In this document: one piece after another, positions 23,929-31,621 of the stretch | Numbering within the stretch: position 1 is the first letter of the stretch | Layout of the letters: every line of letters starts with the position of its first letter | Source: CALFMR01 sp035550595 | GTDB lineage: Bacteria > Acidobacteriota > Vicinamibacteria > Vicinamibacterales > SCN-69-37 | Assembly: GCA_035550595.1 (NCBI GenBank) | Contig: DASZOV010000034.1 | Coordinates: 1-37,102, forward strand | DNA length: 37,102 nt | Direction of reading: 5' to 3' | Notes under the pieces: generated by a model | What the model saw: only the letters and a program-made list of their open reading frames with translations | The model's database searches: none | What the model was told of the DNA's origin: nothing | Program-made: the position numbers and the translations under genes

Positions 23929-24764
23929 GCGCGCCCCATCAGGCCGTTGTAAAGCATCTCGATGCCGAGCAGCACGATGACGGCCACGAACACCGTGCGG
24001 AGCCGGCCGATCGGCGCCCGCACCAGCGTCCGAGCCCCGATGAGCGCGCCAGCGAGGACGCCGAGGACGACCGGCCACGCGATCCCCGGATCCAGATAAC
24101 CGCGACGCAGATAGATGCCGGCACTCGCGGCCGCGGTCACGCCGATCATGAAATTGCTCGTCGCCGTCGAGACCTTGAACGGCAGCCGCATCACGTGATC
24201 CATGGCGAGCACCTTCACCGCGCCCGATCCGATCCCCAAGAGCCCCGACAGCACGCCTGCGACGTACATCAGGCTGAAGCCGCCCGTCACGTTCTGCACG
24301 ACGTACGGCACTGGCCCGGCGGGTGTCGGCTGGGCGGCGTTCAAGCGCAGCCACGAGGCCGCCGGCGACGGCCCTGTCGGCTCGGGCCTCGACTGCACGA
24401 CGCGCTCGCTCGACAGGTAGGCCGAATACAGGAGCACGAGCCCGAAGAGCACGGCAAGGGTGCGCGTCGGCACGTGCGTCACGAGCGCCGCTCCGGAGAT
24501 GGCACCGAGCGTCGTCGCGATCTCGAGGAACATCCCGAGGCGGATGTTCGAGAGCCCTTCCTGCACGTAGGCAACCGCCGCGCCCGATGACGTCGCGATG
24601 ACGGAGACGAGCGACGCGCCAATCGCGTAGCGCATGTCGACGTGGAACACGAGGACGAGCAGCGGCACGATCACCACGCCGCCGCCGAGACCGGTCAACG
24701 CGCCGAGGAAGCCGGCCGCGAGCGATCCCAGACCCAGCGCGAGACTACCGAACGCGATGTTCAT
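23925..24764 (-). CDS. TauE/SafE-family anion exporter (sulfite exporter family)
   Basis: 279 aa, largely hydrophobic, in two related halves. The N-terminal half has LGSLAAGFLGALTGLGGGVVIVPLLVL; the second has YVAGVLSGLLGIGSGAVKVLAMDHVMRLPFKVSTATSNFMIGVTAAAS. The repeated G-x-G-G/S-G signatures are typical of the family, which exports sulfite, sulfoacetate or other organic anions. A 50-residue hydrophilic loop separates the halves. The gene overlaps the DUF1634 start by four bases, and its own start overlaps the end of the broken ParE gene. Substrate unknown. Confidence 0.9.
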   Translation of the reverse strand: MNIAFGSLALGLGSLAAGFLGALTGLGGGVVIVPLLVLVFHVDMRYAIGASLVSVIATSSGAAVAYVQEGLSNIRLGMFLEIATTLGAISGAALVTHVPTRTLAVLFGLVLLYSAYLSSERVVQSRPEPTGPSPAASWLRLNAAQPTPAGPVPYVVQNVTGGFSLMYVAGVLSGLLGIGSGAVKVLAMDHVMRLPFKVSTATSNFMIGVTAAASAGIYLRRGYLDPGIAWPVVLGVLAGALIGARTLVRAPIGRLRTVFVAVIVLLGIEMLYNGLMGRA

Positions 24765-25080
24765 CGAGTGGACTGTCCATTACCCAATTCCGGATCGGCG
24801 CCGCGCTGCGCATGCCAGACGGCATGAATGACGATCTGTGTTTCGTCGATGGTGTATACACGTGATGCCGTGAGGCGCGGAGCAGCACACGGCGGAGGCC
24901 ACTGACATGCGGATGTCGATAGCGACGGCCGACGCGCGGCATCCGACCGAGAAGCTCGACGCAGGCAGCGAGTTCTTCAGCGAACAGACCGGCTGCAGCG
25001 GCACGATTCTCCCGCCACCATGCGTCGATTGCCTGGATATGGTCGTCCGAAACCGGCGTCGTGACGACCGGGAGGCTCAC
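24745..25080 (-). pseudogene. ParE/RelE-family toxin with frameshifted C-terminus
   Basis: The open frame gives 111 aa. Residues 1-72 match ParE toxins (DHIQAIDAWWRENRAAAAGLFAEELAACVELLGRMPRVGRRYRHPHVSGLRRVLLRASRHHVY). After HHVY the frame becomes unrelated sequence. The next frame reads TIDETQIVIHAVWHAQRGAD, exactly the expected ParE C-terminus, and ends at 24761 with an ATGA overlap with the TauE start. One missing base between 24853 and 24858 (TATTAC read as TATAC) explains it. The start overlaps the antitoxin stop by four bases. Either the toxin is inactivated or the base is an assembly error. Confidence 0.85.
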
Positions 25081-25304
25081 CGCGTCCCGAGTCTGCTCAA
25101 GATCGCAGTCGCCGGGCGAACATGCCCCTCGCGTGCCTCCGCGGCGGATCGATTGATTGCCGCATGGAGCCGCGCGCGGTCATGCGGATCGAGATCGTCG
25201 CCCTCGTCGTCGAGAACGAGATCGAGGACCGTCCCCTCAGGCAGCGTTGTCGGCTCGTCGACGATGAGGCGTCCGTCCTTGACGGTGGCACGAACGGCGT
25301 CCAT
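25077..25304 (-). CDS. Antitoxin of a ParE-type toxin-antitoxin pair
   Basis: 75 aa. The N-terminal strand region AVRATVKDGRLIVDEPTTLPEGTVLDLVL is the short AbrB/DUF104-like beta unit of many small antitoxins. The helical tail DPHDRARLHAAINRSAAEAREGHVRPATAIL would wrap the toxin. Antitoxin precedes toxin with an ATGA overlap, the normal order. It would neutralise ParE and may repress its own promoter. The toxin partner here appears frameshifted. Confidence 0.85.
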   Translation of the reverse strand: MDAVRATVKDGRLIVDEPTTLPEGTVLDLVLDDEGDDLDPHDRARLHAAINRSAAEAREGHVRPATAILSRLGTR

Positions 25305-25402
25305 GCGAAGACTTTACGTCTCCGACCGTGGCTGCGCAAGACCACCTCACATTGTCCGGAGATGGGATTCGCGCGTTTTCGAAACGGTCTCCAGAGCCAG
25401 AG

Positions 25403-26812
25403 TCAGTTCACGCCCGCCCGCCCACGAAACGTTTCCGCACTCGCCGCGGCGGTGAAGTCCACTGGCGTGCCGGCGGCGGTACCCGTCACGTGGGATGTGC
25501 CGCGTAGCTGCAGGAAGTCGAGGCCGCTTCCGAATCGTCCTCCGCCTGTGCGCGTCGCCGTCGTCTGCGTCACTGTCGTGTCGACCGTGAGCGACAGGGA
25601 CCCGCTGCGTCCGCGGACGAGAATGCGGCGCGGGCGATCGGTGGCGGGATCGTTCGTCTCGTCGATCGTCACGTCCATCGCGTAGCCGACGAGTCCGTTC
25701 GGACCAATCGCGGCGAGGAACCCGGGAATCCGCGAGGCGTCGGCCGCATCGGCCGGTGGATGGACGCGCCCGTAGACGAACGACAATCCGGCGCCCTGGA
25801 CCTGGCCCCACTGCCACGACACGCCGTCCCAGAATCCCCAGTTGTGATCGTGATAGCCCGCACCGCCCGCAAGGGCGACGGTCTCTCGTCCAACGCGGAT
25901 CTGCCCGTCGAGCGTGCCCGACATGACGGGCACGACGTACCCCGACACCCACCCGCCCGCGCCACGCAGTTCGAGCGGCGGGAGCGATCGTCCGGCCGTC
26001 GCATGGATGACGATCTCCCCCACTGCGCGCCCACCGCCAGACTCGGCGGGCAGATCGATCGCGATGTGATATTCGGTCCCGACAAGGCGCACGGTGTTGC
26101 GGCCGATCGTGAGATCCGGCGCCGACGCCACGAGCGCTGCGTCGTCGACGTCGGCGCGGTTGGAGTACGCCGTCATCTGTCCGCCACGCTCGAGCTGCAG
26201 CCGCACGCCGACCGTGCGGCGCCCCGACGGCTGACGCGGCCCGGCGAGAAAGCTGAGATAGAACCGCGCGTCGTCCGTGCGTCCGTTGAAATACAGCCAT
26301 TCCGCCCACGACGAGACGCGCGCAGGCACGTCGGGAATCGGATGGAAGCGATCCATGTCGCGCAGGAGCTCGCCCGGCGCCGGCTTCACCCACGCGCGGT
26401 CGTCCGCTGTGTCATTCCACGCCGGAACCTGACGAACCTCGGGATTCGCCAACTCGCGTTCGAGACTCGGAATGCCGCCCGTCGCGCGGAGAGCCGTCGG
26501 CGCGCGGCCGTTCTCGACGAGATACACCATCGTCTCCGACGTCGGTGCCGCCGCACGCACGCGCGAAACGAACGGCGGTGCCCCAAGGACGTCGGCGATC
26601 GCGAACCGCGCATTCGGCAGCAATCCAGCAGCGCCACTGACGATGACGTCCCCACCGCCGACGAGCGCAGGCGCGCGCGCCTGCTCGAGGATGGCTCCGC
26701 CGATGCCGAGGAGCGCGGCCATCACCGCCACACCGAGACCGAACCCACCAGCGAGGACGACGCTGCGGATGGGCCGCGCGACGAGCGATCGCCAGGCGAG
26801 CCGGAAAATCAT
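25403..26812 (-). CDS. FtsX-like anchor fused to an AttH/CrtC lipocalin-like domain
   Basis: 469 aa. Residues 1-60 look like the start of a MacB/FtsX permease (MIFRLAWRSLVARPIRSVVLAGGF, then one membrane helix). Residues about 140-465 are an AttH/CrtC-type beta domain: WAEWLYFNGRTDDARFYLSFLAG and the signature GYHDHNWGFWDGVSWQWGQV at about 319-338. The start overlaps the ATPase stop by four bases. AttH proteins accompany AttEFG exporters. Here the lipocalin-like domain would be held on the outer face of the inner membrane beside the transporter, possibly handing over a hydrophobic substrate. Other FtsX helices are missing. Substrate unknown. Confidence 0.8.
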   Translation of the reverse strand: MIFRLAWRSLVARPIRSVVLAGGFGLGVAVMAALLGIGGAILEQARAPALVGGGDVIVSGAAGLLPNARFAIADVLGAPPFVSRVRAAAPTSETMVYLVENGRAPTALRATGGIPSLERELANPEVRQVPAWNDTADDRAWVKPAPGELLRDMDRFHPIPDVPARVSSWAEWLYFNGRTDDARFYLSFLAGPRQPSGRRTVGVRLQLERGGQMTAYSNRADVDDAALVASAPDLTIGRNTVRLVGTEYHIAIDLPAESGGGRAVGEIVIHATAGRSLPPLELRGAGGWVSGYVVPVMSGTLDGQIRVGRETVALAGGAGYHDHNWGFWDGVSWQWGQVQGAGLSFVYGRVHPPADAADASRIPGFLAAIGPNGLVGYAMDVTIDETNDPATDRPRRILVRGRSGSLSLTVDTTVTQTTATRTGGGRFGSGLDFLQLRGTSHVTGTAAGTPVDFTAAASAETFRGRAGVN

Positions 26813-27495
26813 CGCGCGGAGTCCTCGACGATCCGTCCGTCGCGCATGTGCACGCGTCGCCCTGCGCGTGCCGCCATCGCCGTGTCGTGCGTGACGACGA
26901 CCACCGCGGTTCCGTCGTCGTGCAGCCGATCCAGCAGGTCCGCAACCTGGCTGCCCGTCGTCTGATCGAGCTCGCCCGTCGGTTCGTCGGCGAGCAACAG
27001 CCGAGGTCGATTGGCGAGCGCCCGCGCAATCGCGACACGCTGCATCTCACCGCCCGAGAGCTCCGACGGACGATGCGCCGCACGCGCCGCGAGGCCGACG
27101 TAGTCGAGCAGCTCCGCGGTCCGCTGGCGCCGCTCGGCGCGCGCGACGCCAGCCTCGGCCTGTGGCAGTTCGACGTTCTCCCAGGCGGTCAGCATCGGCA
27201 GCAGAAAGAAGCGCTGAAAGACGAATCCGATCTCGCGCAACCGCAGCCGGCTCCGCTCGGCGTCGGGCAACGTGGCGACGTCGCGATTCTGGAACCGCAA
27301 GGCGCCAGCGGTCGGGACGTCGACGCAACCGAGCACGTGCAGGAGCGTCGACTTGCCGCATCCCGACGGCCCGACGATGCTGAGGTATTCGCCCGCGTTC
27401 ACGCGAAGCGATACGTCGGCGAGCGCCGTCACGGCTCCGGCCGGCATGGGAAACACGCGCGATACGCTCAACGCTTCGACGACCGGCGCGATCAC
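26809..27495 (-). CDS. ABC transporter ATP-binding protein (MacB/LolD/AttE type)
   Basis: 228 aa from a GTG at 27495, with AGGAGG seven bases upstream; the GTG overlaps the permease stop (GTGA). Walker A GPSGCGKST near residue 40, Q loop FVFQRFFLLPMLTAWENV, signature LSGGEMQRVAIARAL, Walker B RLLLADEPTGELD and H loop VVVTHD are all intact. The FQRFFLLP and ADEPTGELD forms are typical of LolD/MacB ATPases that drive FtsX-like permeases by mechanotransmission. It serves the two permeases upstream and the AttH-like protein downstream. Confidence 0.95.
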   Translation of the reverse strand: MIAPVVEALSVSRVFPMPAGAVTALADVSLRVNAGEYLSIVGPSGCGKSTLLHVLGCVDVPTAGALRFQNRDVATLPDAERSRLRLREIGFVFQRFFLLPMLTAWENVELPQAEAGVARAERRQRTAELLDYVGLAARAAHRPSELSGGEMQRVAIARALANRPRLLLADEPTGELDQTTGSQVADLLDRLHDDGTAVVVVTHDTAMAARAGRRVHMRDGRIVEDSAR

Positions 27496-28730
27496 GACAC
27501 GACCTCCTGGCGCAGCGTGCCCGCAATGGGTAGCCCCGCGACGATACGCATCGGATAGGCCGCGGCGGCCAACGCGGCCGCGCTCAGCAGCACGACGTAC
27601 AGCGCGAGCGCGCGCGGCTCGAAGACGAAGAAGTGCAATCCCGTCGGAATCCCCGGCAGACGGCGAAGGATGCGATCGAGCCACGCGGCGACGACGAAGC
27701 CAATCGGCACGGCGAAGACGCCGCCCGTGCCGACCATGACGATGGATTCCCAGAAGATGCCCGCGACCACGCGCCCACGCGTCAGGCCGATCGCGCGCAG
27801 TGTGGCGATCTCGCCCAGATGCTGGTTGACCGACACGGTCAAGAGCACGGCAACGAGCAGGAAGCCAAAGAAGAGCGTCACGGTCGCGAGCACGGACGAG
27901 ATCTGCCGGAAGTACGAGAACTGCAGCCGGCTGAACTGATCGACGATCTCGGCGTTCGTCACGACGTGCAGGTCGGGCCGGCGCGCGTGGATGGCGGCGG
28001 CCGCCGCCTCGGCTCCAACGCCATCGCGCGACCGCACGAGGAGCATGTCGGCCTGATCCGTGTCGCGCTCACCGCACAGGCGCGCGGCGCTCGCGATGGA
28101 CGTCCCGGCCGTGTCTTCGCCCGGGGTGTCGAAGGGAAACGTCGCGATGCCCGTCACGACGAACGCGACGGGCGGCGGCATCGACGCCGCGTCGCCACAG
28201 CGGCCGCGCAGCGTGACCGTCGATCCCGGCCTGGCGCCGAGCGCCTCGGCGAGATGCTGATTGATGACGAGGCCGGTCGCGGGATTCTCCGCGACGTCGC
28301 GTCCTTCGGCCATCGTCCAGAAGGAACGCGCGCGGACATCCGTCCCGACGATCTCGATCTCGCCGTTGTCGCCGCCCTCGTCATCGACATCCGCGCCGCG
28401 CACGACGTCGCGGTCACCAGCGGTCGCGCGCACCGTCCTGACCTGCTGCACGGCCGCGACTTCGGGCAGGGCCGCGATCGCCGCAGCCAGCGCTGACGCA
28501 TGATCCAGACGCGGACCACTGAACGGGACCATGTCGGTCGCCAGCACGCGCGCGTCGAACCCGCCCGTGTCGAGCAGCGTGCGGAACGACAGCACGAGCC
28601 CGCGCGACAGGAGCAGCATGTCGAACAGCAGCGCACCGACAGCGGCGACGCCAAGAATGCCCAGCACGGACCGCGCCGGCTGCCGCACGATCGTCAACCA
28701 CGCGAAGCGCAGCGCGCGCAGGCTCGTCAT
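27492..28730 (-). CDS. FtsX/MacB-like ABC transporter permease
   Basis: 412 aa from the ATG at 28730, which overlaps the previous permease stop (ATGA). A first membrane helix (ARSVLGILGVAAVGALLFDMLLL) is followed by a periplasmic domain of about 220 residues. The FtsX core has SVLATVTLFFGFLLVAVLLTVSVNQHLGEIATLRAIGLTRGRVV, then two C-terminal helices (GGVFAVPIGFVVAAWL; LALYVVLLSAAALAAAAYP). This is the standard four-helix FtsX layout. It forms the transporter with the adjacent permease and ATPase. Substrate is not indicated. Confidence 0.92.
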   Translation of the reverse strand: MTSLRALRFAWLTIVRQPARSVLGILGVAAVGALLFDMLLLSRGLVLSFRTLLDTGGFDARVLATDMVPFSGPRLDHASALAAAIAALPEVAAVQQVRTVRATAGDRDVVRGADVDDEGGDNGEIEIVGTDVRARSFWTMAEGRDVAENPATGLVINQHLAEALGARPGSTVTLRGRCGDAASMPPPVAFVVTGIATFPFDTPGEDTAGTSIASAARLCGERDTDQADMLLVRSRDGVGAEAAAAAIHARRPDLHVVTNAEIVDQFSRLQFSYFRQISSVLATVTLFFGFLLVAVLLTVSVNQHLGEIATLRAIGLTRGRVVAGIFWESIVMVGTGGVFAVPIGFVVAAWLDRILRRLPGIPTGLHFFVFEPRALALYVVLLSAAALAAAAYPMRIVAGLPIAGTLRQEVVS

Positions 28731-29590
28731 CGATGGAGCCCCGAGCCCGTGCGGCGCAGCAGCGACCAGGACGCCGCGAGGCTCGCGCCGACGCCGAGCG
28801 GCACGGCGATGACGAGCGACCGCCACACGACCGCGGGCGTCACGCGCAAGAAGATGAGCGTCGTGTCGTAGCGCCACTGGAAGAAGCGATTGAAGAGTCC
28901 CTGCACGGCAATGGCGAACAGCACGCCACCCGCGGCGCCCACGAGCGCGATCAACGCGCCTTCCGCACAGACCTGCAGCAGGATGCGCCGTCGCGTGAAG
29001 CCCATGAGACGCAGGATGGCGACCGTCGATCGGCGTTCATCGACGAGCATCACCATCAACGCGAGCAGGAACACGGCGCTGCCGAGCACGGTGACGAACG
29101 CGATAGCGGTGTGGAAGCGCTCGATCACGACGAACGTGTTCGTCCGCGCGTCGGGCGCCGAGGTTGCGCGCGCCGTGACGCCGGGAAGCCGTCCCGCGAC
29201 GTCGCGAGCGAACGCGTCGGCATCGGCGGGATCGGTCAACGCGACGTTGATGGCCGTCACGGCGTCCTGACTCGCTGCACCGGCAGGCTCGCCGGTCAAC
29301 GCGAGCAGGTCCGGCAGGTGCAATCGGACGTCGAGCTGCGGTTGCGCGAAGCGCAAGGGATCCGGCGTCGGCTCGTAGATCCCGATGACGCGAAACTGGC
29401 GCGCTGCTACGCCCGACGGCTCGGCCGCTAGACGAACCTCGTCGCCGACCTTCAGATGATGCGCCTCGGCGAGTTGTCGGGAGATGAGAATGCCGGGCAC
29501 CTCGGCGGGCGCGGCAACGAGTTGGGCCGAGACGAGGAGCGCGGCGATGAGGCCCCAAGTGGCCGCGCGTGGGCGCGAAGCCGCGAACAC
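28727..29590 (-). CDS. FtsX-like ABC transporter permease, shortened N-terminus
   Basis: 287 aa from a GTG at 29590, four bases after the panD stop. It starts with one hydrophobic segment (TWGLIAALLVSAQLVAAPA) that could be a signal anchor. A small periplasmic domain with ISRQLAEAHHLKVGDEVRLAAE and FRVIGIYEPTPDPLRFAQ follows. The FtsX core is IAFVTVLGSAVFLLALMVMLVDERRSTVAILRLMGFTRRRI, with two more helices after it. The periplasmic part is shorter than in MacB-type permeases, so the annotated start may miss N-terminal sequence. It partners the next gene's permease. Confidence 0.88.
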   Translation of the reverse strand: MFAASRPRAATWGLIAALLVSAQLVAAPAEVPGILISRQLAEAHHLKVGDEVRLAAEPSGVAARQFRVIGIYEPTPDPLRFAQPQLDVRLHLPDLLALTGEPAGAASQDAVTAINVALTDPADADAFARDVAGRLPGVTARATSAPDARTNTFVVIERFHTAIAFVTVLGSAVFLLALMVMLVDERRSTVAILRLMGFTRRRILLQVCAEGALIALVGAAGGVLFAIAVQGLFNRFFQWRYDTTLIFLRVTPAVVWRSLVIAVPLGVGASLAASWSLLRRTGSGLHR

Positions 29591-29594
29591 GCGA

Positions 29595-29984
29595 TCAGCC
29601 GGCGGTGGTGACGAGGTCCTCGGGCGAGGCCGTGCCGTCCAGCGTCTTCACGAACCGGTTGTGCTCGTCGACGGCAATCATCTGCGGCGTGACCGGCTCG
29701 TCGGTCAGATAGAAGGCGGCGATGATCACGCGATCGCCCGGCTGGAAGTGCCGCGCGGCCGCGCCGTTCACCACGATCTGACCGGAGCCCTCCGGCATGC
29801 GGATGGCATAGGTCTCGACGCGCTGGCCGTTGGTCACGTTCCACACTGCGACCTGCTCGCCGTGCACGATGCCCGTCATGCGCATCAGCCCTTCGTCGAT
29901 GCCGATGCTGCCGATGTAGTGCACGTCGGCGCCGGTGACGACGGCCTGATGGATCTTGGACTTGCAGATGATGCGCAGCTTCAT
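29595..29984 (-). CDS. panD: Aspartate 1-decarboxylase (pyruvoyl-dependent)
   Basis: 129 aa. Makes beta-alanine from L-aspartate for pantothenate and CoenzymeA. The proenzyme self-cleaves at the Gly-Ser bond in YIGSI (about residues 23-27) to form the pyruvoyl group. MKLRIICKSKIHQAVVTGAD, VWNVTNGQRVETYAI, GQIVVNGAAARHFQPGDRVIIAAF and HNRFV are all family marks. Length is normal. It is the first gene of the minus-strand run and precedes the permease by four bases, although no functional link between pantothenate synthesis and this exporter is known to me. Confidence 0.96.
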   Translation of the reverse strand: MKLRIICKSKIHQAVVTGADVHYIGSIGIDEGLMRMTGIVHGEQVAVWNVTNGQRVETYAIRMPEGSGQIVVNGAAARHFQPGDRVIIAAFYLTDEPVTPQMIAVDEHNRFVKTLDGTASPEDLVTTAG

Positions 29985-30109
29985 GCGTCTATTGTGTGCC
30001 CTCCGGCGTGGAAATGCGACTGCTCGGCCCGCTTGCCGCCGGACTGCCGTCAGCGTACTGTAGCGGCGCCCGAGGCCGGATCTGGCGCCTTCGGCGGAAA
30101 GGCGGATCG

Positions 30110-31018
30110 ATGCGGTTCCCTCGAACGCGTGCGATGTCCCCTACCCTCTGGACGGCCGCCGCGGCGGCCATGATTGCCTTCACCCTCGTGCGACCGGCGG
30201 TTCGCGCCGCACCTGCCGGACAGGCACCGGCGACGGCAGGCCCCGCCGCCGCACGACCGAGGCCGAGTCCGTTCGTCCCACCCGAGCCACTCGACTACGA
30301 CGACCACACGGGCTGGACGTCCATCTTCGACGGCACGACGCTCACGGGATGGGACGGCAACCCGGCGGTCTGGCGTGTCGAGGACGGCGCCATCACGGCC
30401 GAGTCGACGGCTGAGCATCGCGTCGGCTCGACGCATCTCATCTGGCGTGGTCGCGAGCTCGGCGCCTTCGAGCTGAAGCTCGAGATGAAGCTCGACGGCG
30501 ACATCCACAGCGGCATCGCGTATCGCAGCACGACGGATCTCGCCGGCTGGCTCGGTGCGAGAGCTCCGGGCGCCGGTGGCTCAACGGCGCGGGGACCGGC
30601 CTTCCAGGTGCCGGCCGATCCGCGCTGGACGCTGTACGGTCCGGGTCTCGACTTCGATGCCGATCTCCAGATGGCCGGCAACGTCGAGGAGCGCGGCACG
30701 ACGCGGCGCGAGATCGCCTGGCGAGGAGGCATCGTGCGCGCGGCGGCCGGTGTGCGACCGCGGCTCATCGGCAGTCTCGGCGATGCCGATGCGTTGCGAG
30801 CGTTCGTCATCCCGGGTGGGTGGAACCAGATCCACATCATCGCCCGCGGCCGCGAGCTCACGCACATCGTCAACGGCCACGTCATGGCGATCCTCATCGA
30901 CGACGACCCGACGTATTTCCGCGCGCGCGGCGACATCGGCCTGCAGATCGAGCAATACGGCGCGGGCCGCGTGAACTTCCGGCGGATCTGGATCAAGGAG
31001 CTGGACGGAGACAAGTGA
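30110..31018 (+). CDS. Exported DUF1080 (3-keto-disaccharide hydrolase-like) protein
   Basis: 302 aa from the ATG at 30110 (MRFPRTRAMSP), which opens a signal peptide (about 10-35) and has a GGAAAGG stretch upstream. After a Pro/Ala linker, the DUF1080 domain runs from about 65 to 302: GWTSIFDGTTLTGWDGNPAVW, VEDGAITAEST, ELKLEMKLDGDIHSGIAYRST, GGWNQIHIIARG, HIVNGHVMAILIDDDP and GDIGLQIEQYGAGRVNFRRIWIKEL. Some members act on oxidised disaccharides; many are untested. It is the second DUF1080 protein in the window. Likely periplasmic or outer-surface. Confidence 0.88.
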   Translation: MRFPRTRAMSPTLWTAAAAAMIAFTLVRPAVRAAPAGQAPATAGPAAARPRPSPFVPPEPLDYDDHTGWTSIFDGTTLTGWDGNPAVWRVEDGAITAESTAEHRVGSTHLIWRGRELGAFELKLEMKLDGDIHSGIAYRSTTDLAGWLGARAPGAGGSTARGPAFQVPADPRWTLYGPGLDFDADLQMAGNVEERGTTRREIAWRGGIVRAAAGVRPRLIGSLGDADALRAFVIPGGWNQIHIIARGRELTHIVNGHVMAILIDDDPTYFRARGDIGLQIEQYGAGRVNFRRIWIKELDGDK

Positions 31019-31026
31019 AGAATCCT

Positions 31027-31136
31027 GTCAACTTCGAACTTTGAACTTCGAAATGGGTTCCTGGAGCCCTGGGCCTTCAAACTCGGGGAGAACGCGGAAC
31101 CCGTTCGAAGTTCGCAGTTCGCAGTTCGAAGTTGAC
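31027..31136. repeat. 110-bp palindromic element with GTTCGAA-type heptads
   Basis: The left arm begins GTCAAC, then three heptads (TTCGAAC, TTTGAAC, TTCGAAA) and GGGTTCC at 31055-31061. The right arm has GGAACCC at 31096-31102, then four heptads (GTTCGAA, GTTCGCA, GTTCGCA, GTTCGAA) and GTTGAC. Outer ends, heptads and inner arms are all inverted repeats, with one extra heptad on the right. It lies between the DUF1080 stop and padR. It codes for nothing evident and resembles a non-autonomous dispersed element or large hairpin. Confidence 0.7.
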
Positions 31137-31175
31137 ACGTCCCCTTGTTCGGCACTACATTCCCATCATTCACTG

Positions 31176-31514
31176 ATGGGACTTACCAACACGCCGTCCG
31201 ACCTGCTCCCCGGCACGCTCGAGCTGCTGATCCTCAAGGCCGTCTCGCATGGCACGAAGCACGGCTACGGCATCGTCGAACATCTTCGTGCAACGTCGGG
31301 TGACGTATTGCAGGTCGGCGAGAGCGCCCTCTACCCCGCACTTCAGCGATTGCTCGTCAACGGATGGGTGAAGGCCGAATGGGGCATCTCGGAGAACAAC
31401 CGTCGCGCGCGCTACTACACGCTCACGGCCGCGGGACGCCGACAATTGGCGGCCGAACGCGCGGAGTTCGACCGCATCGTCGGCGCCATTCAGGGCGTGT
31501 TGGGCATGACGTAA
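31176..31514 (+). CDS. PadR-family transcriptional regulator
   Basis: 112 aa winged-helix protein: PSDLLPGTLELLILKAVSHGTKHGYGIVEHLRATSGDVLQVGESALYPALQRLLVNGWV, then a wing with AEWGISENNRRARYYTLTAAGRRQL and a C-terminal dimer helix. The start at 31176 gives the usual PadR N-terminus. PadR repressors next to ADOP permeases are a recurrent arrangement in acidobacteria; it probably regulates the two permease genes downstream and itself. Confidence 0.95.
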   Translation: MGLTNTPSDLLPGTLELLILKAVSHGTKHGYGIVEHLRATSGDVLQVGESALYPALQRLLVNGWVKAEWGISENNRRARYYTLTAAGRRQLAAERAEFDRIVGAIQGVLGMT

Positions 31515-31519
31515 CTAAT

Positions 31520-31587
31520 AGAAGTCCGCGAAGCCCGCGACGTAGGAGCGGCGCTGAGCGGGCGAATGGGGGTGGGGCCCCATTCGC
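31520..31587 (+). repeat. Dispersed intergenic hairpin repeat, copy 2
   Basis: Same element as at 18926, with a 9-base insertion AGCCCGCGA. The 3' hairpin GCGAATGGGG / CCCCATTCGC is a perfect 10-bp stem around a 6-base loop. It lies between padR and the first ADOP permease gene, 34 bases before that gene's start. Confidence 0.75.
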
Positions 31588-31621
31588 AACCAAGATTAGA
31601 AGACAAGCTCAGAGGCCACTC

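Noticed and set aside
25374..25386. CGTTTTCGAAACG palindrome after the AttH-like gene as a terminator
   Set aside because: Only a 5-bp AT-containing stem with no T tract; too weak to annotate.
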